A stretch of DNA of 24,126 nucleotides from positions 1-24,126 of the forward strand of contig JAGIAF010000011.1 of NCBI GenBank assembly GCA_017745015.1, read 5' to 3'. The notes under the pieces are model-generated. The model searched no databases and was not told the origin of the DNA. It worked only from the letters and a program-made list of their open reading frames with translations. The first letter of the stretch is position 1, and each line of letters begins with the position of its first letter. The stretch is from Bdellovibrio sp. GTDB taxonomy: Bacteria > Bdellovibrionota > Bdellovibrionia > Bdellovibrionales > Bdellovibrionaceae. A program made the translations under genes and the position numbers. This document shows, piece by piece, positions 1-5,572 of the stretch.

Positions 1-51
1 GTAGTTTTTCAGTCCGATGTTGTCGGAGTAGGCCTCGCGCCTTATTCTTTT

Positions 52-345
52 TTATTGGCAGTTTACGTTCGTCCAGGCGTTCACGAAATAGAACGGATAG
101 TTCGCATACACGTAAGCCGTGCGGTATTGCATGGGACCAACCCAGTCAGCAAACCATGTATTTACTGTGGCGCCATTTTGAACTTGGCCCATTACATAAC
201 CTTGGCAGAAAACTGTGAACGGAGTGTTGTTCCAGAACGTCACTGCTGCTGTGTTACCATTCAACTGGTAGTTGTAAGCAGGAACCCACGCGAAAGCCGC
301 GCTAGACAAGAAAAGAGAGAAAACAGAAGCCATCAAAAAACGCAT
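52..345 (-). CDS. Small exported hypothetical protein (97 aa)
   Basis: I do not recognise a family. The N-terminus is a clean Sec signal peptide (MRFLMASVFSLFLSSAAFA, cleavage expected after AFA near residue 19), so the mature product is a roughly 78-residue periplasmic or secreted protein rich in Tyr, Trp, Asn and Val, with two Cys (residues 47 and 96) that could form a disulphide. The aromatic/Asn pattern suggests a small beta-sheet domain; that is inference. The ATG is preceded by GAAGGGG at good spacing and by a plausible sigma-70 promoter at 379-407. It is the last gene before the window edge and its neighbour at 444 is on the same strand about 100 bp upstream, so it is probably transcribed on its own. 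Confidence 0.75.
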   Translation of the reverse strand: MRFLMASVFSLFLSSAAFAWVPAYNYQLNGNTAAVTFWNNTPFTVFCQGYVMGQVQNGATVNTWFADWVGPMQYRTAYVYANYPFYFVNAWTNVNCQ

Positions 346-378
346 ATGAACCCCTTCAATGTGTTTACTTTTAAGGCG

Positions 379-407
379 ATTTAATTTCTCTCAGGGGGTT
401 CAATCAA
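379..407 (-). promoter_or_regulatory. Putative sigma-70 promoter for the 97-aa exported protein
   Basis: On the minus strand a TTGATT -35 (402-407) lies 17 bp from a TTAAAT -10 (379-384), about 35 bp before the start codon. The -35 matches 4-5 of 6 consensus bases and the -10 matches 4 of 6. TTGATT also occurs 4 bp further upstream, so the exact -35 is ambiguous. Confidence 0.4.
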
Positions 408-443
408 TCAAAAACTGGCTTTTGCTGCGCATAACGCGCGAAG

Positions 444-953
444 TTAGAGCGAGTGCAGGATAGCTTTGAATCCAAATGTCAGCCAAATGTAAAAACTCAA
501 CGCATTGAAGCCCATGGCCAGTATCAGGCGGGTGCGGCTGATACGTGAAAGAGGCATTTCACGGCCGAGCACGCGAAAGCCTAAGAACATTGAATAGAGA
601 TTGCAGATCACCGGCACGATGATGCAACCAATGACTGCGTTGATAAGACACTTTTTAGCCAGCGCCTGGCTGTCGAGAAGGGCTTGATCTTTTGCTTGAA
701 GCTGCTCGGATTCTTCCACGGTGCGGAAGGGATTTGTGTCCTGCAAGTTCTCTAAGGCTTCTGAAGCGGCCATGAATTCATCTTCAGGAATCTCCATGAT
801 CAATTTACCCAAGAATTGTTCAAGATGTGGAGCAACAGTGCGCGTTTTCTCATCGCGTACTCGCGGATGAAGTCCTTGAGACATCAAATAGGACTTAATC
901 ACTGTGGCTTGGGCGAAATCACTGCATTCTGTCAAAAAAACGTGAGAACTCAT
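444..953 (-). CDS. DUF2007-like domain protein with two membrane segments
   Basis: 169 aa. Residues about 4-70 resemble the DUF2007 'putative prokaryotic signal transducing protein' fold: a short beta strand (VFLTEC), a helix acting as an 'address' region (FAQATVIKSYLMSQG), then a strand-rich part ending in MEIPEDEFMAASEALENL. Residues about 70-100 are charged and probably helical. The C-terminus carries two hydrophobic segments (about 104-128 and 145-165), so the small domain should be tethered to the inner membrane. Its function is unknown in the family. The ribosome-binding site is weak (only AGG about 13 nt upstream of the ATG). It is divergent from the rnk gene, with about 210 bp between the two start codons. 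Confidence 0.7.
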   Translation of the reverse strand: MSSHVFLTECSDFAQATVIKSYLMSQGLHPRVRDEKTRTVAPHLEQFLGKLIMEIPEDEFMAASEALENLQDTNPFRTVEESEQLQAKDQALLDSQALAKKCLINAVIGCIIVPVICNLYSMFLGFRVLGREMPLSRISRTRLILAMGFNALSFYIWLTFGFKAILHSL

Positions 954-982
954 GTTTAAACTGTACCTGATCGAGGGTGGGT

Positions 983-1010
983 TTGAAAGCGAGGAGTTCT
1001 GTGTTATGAT
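983..1010 (+). promoter_or_regulatory. Putative sigma-70 promoter for rnk
   Basis: TTGAAA (983-988), a 16-bp spacer and TATGAT (1005-1010) form a good sigma-70 promoter facing rnk. The start would fall near 1016-1018, giving a leader of about 150 nt. Confidence 0.55.
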
Positions 1011-1060
1011 CTTTTTATGCGCGCACAGATTCTTTCATCTACTATGAATAAGCTCCTGAA

Positions 1061-1105
1061 GAGGCACCACAGCCTCCCGGCAAGCTGCGCCCATTTTTCT
1101 CAGCT
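1061..1105 (+). promoter_or_regulatory. Structured 5' leader of rnk
   Basis: Within the predicted rnk leader there is a GAGGC / GCCTC hairpin (1061-1065 with 1072-1076) and a second AGCTG / CAGCT pairing (1083-1087 with 1101-1105), followed by an A/U-rich stretch up to the ribosome-binding site. No terminator is evident. I cannot assign it to a known riboswitch class. Confidence 0.3.
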
Positions 1106-1165
1106 CTAATTATTTCCCATTTTTATATTCTAAAACCAAAAAACCATTCTTCTTAGGAGAAGTTT

Positions 1166-1576
1166 ATGAACGCACAACAAATTCAGCGAATTTTTATCAC
1201 AGACCAAGATTATCACCGCTTGTCGGCCTTGGTATCACAACACGCAACAGACACAGCGATGTTTCTGGAAGAGGAACTCAGCCGTGCTCACGTGATGGCA
1301 CAATCAGAAATCCCGCCGGATATTGTAACTATGAATTCGCGAGTGAGGTATTTGGATGAAGAAACAGGACAAGAGCACGAAGTGACATTGGTGTATCCAC
1401 AAGACGCCAATGTCGAGCAAGGTCGTGTGTCGATTATGGCGCCCCTAGGGGCCGCTCTGCTTGGGTTGTCAGTAGGGCAAAAGATGGAGTGGAAACTTCC
1501 GAATGGTTCTGCGAAAAGACTTATTGTGAAAGCAGTGTTGTTCCAGCCCGAGGCGGAAGGGCATTTTCATTTGTAG
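1166..1576 (+). CDS. rnk: Rnk-type regulator (GreA/GreB-related, binds RNA polymerase)
   Basis: 136 aa, the same length as E. coli Rnk. Residues about 1-50 form a helical, short coiled-coil arm. Residues about 51-136 are a GreA/GreB C-terminal (FKBP-like) domain: V-x-MNSRVRYLDEETGQE, VTLVYPQDAN, RVSIMAPLGAALLGLSVGQ, MEWKLPNG and a closing beta strand. Known Rnk proteins bind RNA polymerase near the secondary channel; the older name 'regulator of nucleoside diphosphate kinase' comes from genetics in E. coli and Pseudomonas. The short arm argues against a true transcript-cleavage GreA. The start is fixed by AGGAG (1155-1159) 6 nt upstream of the ATG. It has its own promoter (983-1010) and a perfect 14-bp stem immediately after the stop, so it appears monocistronic. 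Confidence 0.88.
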   Translation: MNAQQIQRIFITDQDYHRLSALVSQHATDTAMFLEEELSRAHVMAQSEIPPDIVTMNSRVRYLDEETGQEHEVTLVYPQDANVEQGRVSIMAPLGAALLGLSVGQKMEWKLPNGSAKRLIVKAVLFQPEAEGHFHL

Positions 1577-1583
1577 TTTGTCG

Positions 1584-1614
1584 AACAAGAAGATCGCGCT
1601 GCGATCTTCTTGTT
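1584..1614 (+). terminator. Terminator hairpin after rnk
   Basis: Perfect 14-bp inverted repeat (AACAAGAAGATCGC / GCGATCTTCTTGTT) with a 3-nt loop, starting 7 nt after the rnk stop. The U-tract is short (the right arm ends CTTCTTGTTT), but the position and stem strength make termination or 3'-end protection likely. Confidence 0.7.
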
Positions 1615-1816
1615 TAAAGTTCTGAGTCTTTAATTCAGCACCGCCCCATCGTTTTTCTTTTGTATCATTTTGAGATTCTAGTGACGGAAATCGCGATACT
1701 TTTTCGATATAGACACTCTTTTTATCTAAGGTCCAGTTTATTCGATTTCTGTGTGAGTTCACGATGGTAAGTGCTTTGCAATTTGAATCTCTTGAATAAT
1801 TTTAATGGAGATTCGA

Positions 1817-3436
1817 ATGAAACGCATTTTCTTTCATATATTTGTAATGATCCTTGGATGTCAGGCAGCTGAAGCAGCAGAACTGTTTTTCACTTCAAAT
1901 GGCGTTCATCTTTATGGAGAGGTCTATTCAAAAGATCAAAAAGCCATATGGACAGGTGGGAAAGATTATTTTGGCAAAGCAACAGGTTTTGGGGAAATAC
2001 GATATACGGTGGTTGAAAACGATAAGGTTACAGTTAAATGCCGGTATCGCGGAACAATGGAACGGGGATTTTTCCAGGGTGAAAAGATTGAGTTCTTCGA
2101 TGATTTGAATCCTTCACAAAGTCGAACTTTCTGGTTGTCTGAGGGCGATGCCGTTTTAATGCAAAAGGGAGTTGCGCCAAATCTAATGGCGAAATATTTC
2201 CTTCTTAAAGAAGGTAGTTATCAGGGATATGATCGCCAAATCAGTGAAGCCGAATTTCTAAAACTAGCAAAAGAATATTGGGGTAATGATTTACCTAACT
2301 TCAAGCCTTCTCCCTCAAAAAAAACAAACGATTCTAAATCAGAAAATTTGACGAAGGTGGAGATCGAACAGCAAAAGCTTCTCCCTCTCACTACAGATAA
2401 AAACGGCGTCATCGTCGCGATTCCTCCGCTGGGCATAAATGGGGTCACGGTACAATGGGGTGCACGAGTCGATGCACAGAAGCGCGCTACTGGGTTTGGT
2501 GAACTTCGATATTATTCTGGAACCAAACTAGAAACAATAATCATGGGAATTATGAAAAATGGTTACTTCAGTGGTGATCGTTTTGAAGTAATTGATCCGG
2601 AAAACCAAAATAGAAATGCAACATTTTGGCTAGACGATGTTGGACCAAGAATAGTCCAACAAGGTATCTATCCTAACCTTAAGCCAAAATACTGGCTAAT
2701 AAATATAAAGACATATTGGGAAATTGAACAAGAGACGAACGATGTAACTTTCATTAACGTGGCCGCTGATATTTTTAAGGGCAATTGGCCCAAGCAAAGT
2801 TACTTTGCAAGCATATTAAAAAATATCGCAAATCGTATGGATCAAACTGCCGAATCTGATGGCGGCTATTCTCGTGGTGGAGGTTATAGCAGTGGGTCTT
2901 TGAACAATGGAGCTGCAAATGGAAATGACAGCCCAAGTTCTGGCTCAAGATCGTCTCCTTCAAATGAGAACTCTGGCTCTGTCAAAAAGAAGTCAGAAGC
3001 TAAAAAGAGATACGAATCGGAGAAAAAATCTGAATCCCCATCTTCCGTGCAGAAAGATTCTCCTGTGTCTGCAAGGGATCCCAATCCTATGCGATATATT
3101 ACTAGTAGTTGTATCCGTATTAAACAAGTTGGTAGCGGTATCACCTCAGACCGGTTTGATATTATAAATAATTGTTCAAAACCAATTCAGGTCCTTTTTT
3201 GTGAAGAGGATAATTGGAACTCGGTAAAATGTGACTATGGTACTAATAATGGTGTGGGATGGGGGACGACTAAAATTCTTAATCCGACAAAGTCAGATAC
3301 GGTCATTTCTATGTTCGCTGCTTTGACCGGAAATATCTATAAAGTCTATATCTGTGATATGTCCCGAGGGGGTACTTGTTTGATTGGATCTATTGGAGGA
3401 ATATTAAAAGTAACGCCCCTAAAAAATAATAAGTGA
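1817..3436 (+). CDS. Exported protein with tandemly duplicated domain and Cys-containing C-terminal domain
   Basis: 539 aa from the chosen ATG; an ATG 12 nt upstream is disfavoured because GGAG (1807-1810) sits 6 nt before 1817. The N-terminus is a short signal with either a lipobox-like ILGC or an AEA signal peptidase I site. Two copies of a domain of about 80-130 residues follow. Copy 1 begins KATGFGEIRY (about 54) and copy 2 RATGFGELRY (about 223). Both continue with GxFxGxxxEx, a TFWL strand and an xPNLxxKYxL segment, and the Gly-rich core is reminiscent of MORN repeats. Residues about 346-416 are a Ser/Gly then Lys/Ser/Glu-rich, presumably disordered linker. The last ~110 residues form a compact domain with six Cys, likely disulphide-bonded and extracytoplasmic. 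Function is unknown. Base composition is A/T-richer than the flanking operons. Confidence 0.7.
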   Translation: MKRIFFHIFVMILGCQAAEAAELFFTSNGVHLYGEVYSKDQKAIWTGGKDYFGKATGFGEIRYTVVENDKVTVKCRYRGTMERGFFQGEKIEFFDDLNPSQSRTFWLSEGDAVLMQKGVAPNLMAKYFLLKEGSYQGYDRQISEAEFLKLAKEYWGNDLPNFKPSPSKKTNDSKSENLTKVEIEQQKLLPLTTDKNGVIVAIPPLGINGVTVQWGARVDAQKRATGFGELRYYSGTKLETIIMGIMKNGYFSGDRFEVIDPENQNRNATFWLDDVGPRIVQQGIYPNLKPKYWLINIKTYWEIEQETNDVTFINVAADIFKGNWPKQSYFASILKNIANRMDQTAESDGGYSRGGGYSSGSLNNGAANGNDSPSSGSRSSPSNENSGSVKKKSEAKKRYESEKKSESPSSVQKDSPVSARDPNPMRYITSSCIRIKQVGSGITSDRFDIINNCSKPIQVLFCEEDNWNSVKCDYGTNNGVGWGTTKILNPTKSDTVISMFAALTGNIYKVYICDMSRGGTCLIGSIGGILKVTPLKNNK

Positions 3437-3451
3437 GCTGGTTCGAAGGAT

Positions 3452-3469
3452 GCAGGGTAGGAGCCCTGC
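3452..3469 (+). terminator. Hairpin after the tandem-domain gene
   Basis: GCAGGG / CCCTGC stem with a 6-nt loop, 16 nt after the stop, extendable by GAT/ATC across a 2-nt bulge. There is no U-tract, so it is only a weak terminator candidate. Confidence 0.3.
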
Positions 3470-3555
3470 GCATCTCGGAGGTATATAGCCAACAACTTTT
3501 CGTGATGTTCATCTCGTGTAAGTTGAATCGGGTCTCTTCAAGATTCTTAAGTAGA

Positions 3556-3580
3556 TTCAAGCGGACCGTGTCCGCCTGAA
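3556..3580 (-). terminator. Hairpin downstream of the 55-aa basic protein gene
   Basis: 11-bp stem with one A-C mismatch (TTCAAGCGGAC / GTCCGCCTGAA) and a 3-nt loop, 15 nt past the minus-strand stop at 3595. The sequence after it (TCTACTT) is only modestly U-rich. It could also serve the plus-strand gene ending at 3436. Confidence 0.4.
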
Positions 3581-3594
3581 ATTCGTTTAAAAGA

Positions 3595-3762
3595 CTACTG
3601 ACGGCGTGAGCGCTTGGATGAGGATTCGTTTTCCATATCCTCATCTTGATTTTTTCGGGACGAGCTTTGACGTCTATCCAATGAGCTCTTAGTTGGATTT
3701 CTTTCGTTACTTTCCATTGTTTTCTTAGAGCTGCTTTTTTTGTGTGAGCTTTTGATTCCCAT
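3595..3762 (-). CDS. Tiny highly charged Ser/Lys/Arg-rich protein (55 aa)
   Basis: Translation from the ATG at 3762 gives 55 residues ending SRRQ. It is almost devoid of hydrophobic residues (one Ile, one Leu, three Met) and full of Ser, Lys, Arg, Glu and Asn, so it should be disordered and basic. Expression is supported by a near-ideal AAAAGGAG ribosome-binding site (AGGAG at 3769-3773) 6 nt upstream of the ATG and by a hairpin just after the stop. I recognise no family. It precedes no enzyme, but 154 bp upstream on the same strand lies a second mini-protein of the same style (3916-4101). Possibilities are a stress-related hydrophilin, a nucleic-acid-binding peptide or an adaptor; none is demonstrated. 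Confidence 0.65.
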   Translation of the reverse strand: MGIKSSHKKSSSKKTMESNERNPTKSSLDRRQSSSRKNQDEDMENESSSKRSRRQ

Positions 3763-3851
3763 TGGGTTCTCCTTTTAAATAGATTAGCAAAAGAAGATCA
3801 ACTTTAAAGTGAGTGTAAGGTTGATTGTACAAATACACCTAGTTAAAAATC

Positions 3852-3884
3852 AGAGGACGATTCGAATGGCACGAATCGTCCTCT
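3852..3884 (-). terminator. Terminator after the 61-aa Gln/Gly/Asn-rich gene
   Basis: Perfect 13-bp stem (AGAGGACGATTCG / CGAATCGTCCTCT) with a 7-nt loop, followed on the minus strand by GATTTTTAAC. This is a convincing intrinsic terminator for the gene ending at 3916, separating it from the downstream 55-aa gene. Confidence 0.7.
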
Positions 3885-3915
3885 AACAGTTATGGGAACT
3901 TCTTTAAATATTTAA

Positions 3916-4101
3916 CTATCTATTTCTTTCGCTGCTGCCGCCAGTATTAGATCTGCCGGACTCTCTTTGAGACTGTTGGCCCGTGCCACGACCGCCGGAT
4001 TCACCTTGCTGGCCTCCGGATCTATTTCCTGACTGCTGTTGTCCTTGCCCCTGACCTTGTCCTTTATTTTGATTCGCATTTTGTTCGTTATTGTTAGCCA
4101 T
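3916..4101 (-). CDS. Gly/Gln/Asn/Ser-rich hydrophilic mini-protein (61 aa)
   Basis: The protein uses only ten kinds of amino acid (Met, Ala, Asn, Glu, Gln, Lys, Gly, Ser, Arg, Thr) and contains no large hydrophobic, aromatic, Cys or Pro residue. A GQGQGQGQQQ run sits at about residues 14-23 and the C-terminal half is Gly/Ser/Arg-rich. It must be intrinsically disordered. It fits the loose 'hydrophilin' definition (high Gly, high hydrophilicity), a class linked to desiccation and osmotic stress in other organisms; that link is inference. A perfect AAGGAGG ribosome-binding site 6 nt before the ATG and a strong terminator (3852-3884) argue that it is a real, well-translated, single-gene transcript. 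Other reading frames over the same DNA lack a ribosome-binding site. Confidence 0.7.
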   Translation of the reverse strand: MANNNEQNANQNKGQGQGQGQQQSGNRSGGQQGESGGRGTGQQSQRESGRSNTGGSSERNR

Positions 4102-4205
4102 AAGAGCCTCCTTTTTGTACTAGCAGAATAGCGCAACAAAATCTGAATGCACTCGTGTAACCCATGTTTTACGACTAGATTTTGTCTGGTGGCTTCTAGC
4201 ATTTC

Positions 4206-4433
4206 GTGCCTAAAGAAAGGGTTTCAATCAAATACAGCTTAGATATATTGCTCAAAGCAAATGAACATAATGTACTTTTTGAGAAGTATGGTGAACCTGG
4301 TTCTGTTCATTTTGTAGTCGGTGTGGGTGAGGTTAAAAGATTTAGAAGAGAAGTTTCCGTGAATGATTCAATTGTATTGGAGATTTGTTATCCAAGCGGG
4401 AAGTTATTTACTCATAGGGAGTTGGAGTTTTAA
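4206..4433 (+). CDS. Possible small hypothetical protein (75 aa, GTG start)
   Basis: An open frame bounded upstream by a TAG at 4197 gives a 75-residue product with mixed alpha/beta-like composition (IKYSLDILLKANE, VHFVVGVGEVKRF, SIVLEICYPSGK), more protein-like than a chance frame. I recognise no family. The start is unsure: a GTG at 4206 with only a distant GGTGG. It lies alone, divergent from the mini-protein at 3916-4101 and convergent with the toxin gene. Confidence 0.35.
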   Translation: MPKERVSIKYSLDILLKANEHNVLFEKYGEPGSVHFVVGVGEVKRFRREVSVNDSIVLEICYPSGKLFTHRELEF

Positions 4434-4544
4434 ATGGTGTTGTTAGGATCACATTGCTGAACGATTGATCTGTTCGGGTTTATCAAATTGTTTTTTTAGT
4501 TTGGTTCTCGAGCTATGCAGCTCTCCATATCCTGCGCGACGCGC

Positions 4545-5021
4545 CTACAACAAAAACAAACTCTTGCGGGAAGAGTTTGTTAGGAGGTAGTCAAAGCCGA
4601 AGTGTTTGTAGAAACTTTCGGCGTCTTCGTCTTTGGCGTCGACAACTAAGGCTCTCATTCCAATCTCTTGAGAAACGCCTTCAGTTTTTCTAATCGCATG
4701 AGCGAGAAGATCCGCTCCCAATCCCTTTCCATGCATGCTTTGATCCACAGCCAAGCGCCCTAATCGCGCCACCGATACAGGGTAGGGTGCGATCTTCTTT
4801 TTAAGTTCTGCAGGGAAATTTTCAAATTGGACTTCACCAGCACTCAACGTGTAATAACCGACGACTTCATTTCTATCATTGATCGCGAGCGTCGGCACAT
4901 TGGCTTTTCGCTTCATGTCCTGAGACATCTTGGTTTTGAGATAGTTGTTCAGAACAGGCTTGCCGCAATCAAAGTTCTCTTTGATGTATTTGGAGTCATA
5001 AGAAACAAAGGACCAGCTCAT
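4545..5021 (-). CDS. GNAT acetyltransferase toxin, TacT-like (type II toxin-antitoxin)
   Basis: 158 aa GNAT-fold protein resembling the TacT/AtaT toxins, which acetylate the amino group of charged tRNAs and block translation. Seen: an N-terminal FDCGKPVLNNYLK (residues 17-29) typical of this toxin branch; GYYTLSAGEV strands; the acetyl-CoA motif RLGRLAVDQSMHGKGLG (86-102, R/Q-x-x-G-x-G type); and ESFYKHFGF with Tyr138 at the position of the catalytic Tyr in TacT. The ATG overlaps the antitoxin stop by 4 nt (ATGA), the usual TA arrangement. The last dozen codons contain a perfect 11-bp stem followed by a U-rich run (4555-4581), so the transcript probably ends on the stop codon. It looks intact. 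The substrate tRNA cannot be read from sequence. Confidence 0.85.
   Translation of the reverse strand: MSWSFVSYDSKYIKENFDCGKPVLNNYLKTKMSQDMKRKANVPTLAINDRNEVVGYYTLSAGEVQFENFPAELKKKIAPYPVSVARLGRLAVDQSMHGKGLGADLLAHAIRKTEGVSQEIGMRALVVDAKDEDAESFYKHFGFDYLLTNSSRKSLFLL
4555..4581 (-). terminator. Intrinsic terminator embedded in the 3' end of the toxin gene
   Basis: Perfect 11-bp stem (AACAAACTCTT / AAGAGTTTGTT in transcript order) with a CCCGC loop. The right arm runs into TTTGTTG, giving a U-rich tail just before the UAG stop at 4545-4547. The structure lies inside the coding sequence. Confidence 0.55.
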
Positions 5022-5284
5022 TTCTTGCCGTGTTTCTTATCATGCTTATGAAGTGCTTTAGTAAGAGCGGCATTGCGCTTAGGTGGTGAAGTGAGGGCTG
5101 CGATAAAGCGATCACGATCTGCATCGTTAAGCTTAATCACGCTGTTCTCGTAAACATCCATATCGACCATCACTTGAGGGGTGAAGATGATACGGCCGCG
5201 TTCGTCGATCTCGCGAATGAAATGCTCAGCTGAAACATTGCCAAGAGAGACTCTATTTTTGCTGTCTTTTGTGACCAAAGCCAT
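5018..5284 (-). CDS. Antitoxin: AbrB-like N-terminus with DUF1778/TacA-type C-terminal tail
   Basis: 88 aa from the ATG at 5284, which follows GAGGTGG; a start 36 nt further upstream (5320) would run through the inverted repeats and has no better ribosome-binding site. Residues 1-36 (ALVTKDSKNRVSLG, IDERGRIIFTP) look like a swapped-hairpin AbrB/SpoVT DNA-binding half rather than the ribbon-helix-helix expected of TacA. Residues about 49-78 (VIKLNDADRDRFIAAL, SPPKRNAALTKAL) closely match the C-terminal segment of DUF1778 antitoxins, which wraps the GNAT toxin. The last ten residues are Lys/His-rich. It overlaps the toxin start by 4 nt and is probably autorepressing through 5316-5345. Confidence 0.8.
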   Translation of the reverse strand: MALVTKDSKNRVSLGNVSAEHFIREIDERGRIIFTPQVMVDMDVYENSVIKLNDADRDRFIAALTSPPKRNAALTKALHKHDKKHGKK

Positions 5285-5315
5285 ATCCACCTCGCTTCTT
5301 AAGCTTACCAAAATA

Positions 5316-5345
5316 CCCACTTATTCGCAAGTGGGATAATCCCAC
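5316..5345 (-). promoter_or_regulatory. Candidate TA operator: three alternating CCCAC/GTGGG half-sites
   Basis: CCCACTT (5316-5322) and AAGTGGG (5329-5335) form one inverted repeat with a 6-bp spacer. GTGGGAT (5331-5337) and ATCCCAC (5339-5345) form a second with a 1-bp centre. The shared GTGGG makes two overlapping palindromes just upstream of the antitoxin start, the expected place for autoregulation by the antitoxin or the TA complex. Confidence 0.5.
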
Positions 5346-5572
5346 ATTTCTCTTCGGATCAAATATAGAGAACTTGATATGCATCCTATGAGTTTTTAGT
5401 CCTTTTTTGAGAAACACTCGATATTTACATATATGTTGGCGACCCAATGGGAGTCCATTATTCCTTAGAAGAGAGGCGGTTTCTTTCATGGGGGTTGGTG
5501 ATACTAGACTTTATCGGATCTTGATGTGACAAGAAACTGTTTATAGCTGAGCATTGAGTTCTTGGAGACTCC

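Noticed and set aside
1..51. Small TCCGA/TCGGA stem downstream of the first gene
   Set aside because: Five base pairs with a mismatch and no U-tract; not enough to call a terminator.
55..384. Plus-strand frame of 109 codons antisense to the 97-aa exported protein
   Set aside because: No ribosome-binding site, Cys/His-scattered composition, and the opposite strand has a signal peptide, ribosome-binding site and promoter.
1469..1762. Minus-strand frame overlapping the rnk 3' end
   Set aside because: Runs through the terminator and antisense to the conserved Rnk C-terminal domain; no ribosome-binding site.
3390..3644. Minus-strand 84-codon frame
   Set aside because: Overlaps the better supported 55-aa gene in another frame and crosses hairpins; no ribosome-binding site.
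3912..4202. Alternative 96-codon frame over the Gly/Gln-rich mini-protein
   Set aside because: Its start lacks a ribosome-binding site, whereas AAGGAGG is placed exactly for the 61-aa frame.
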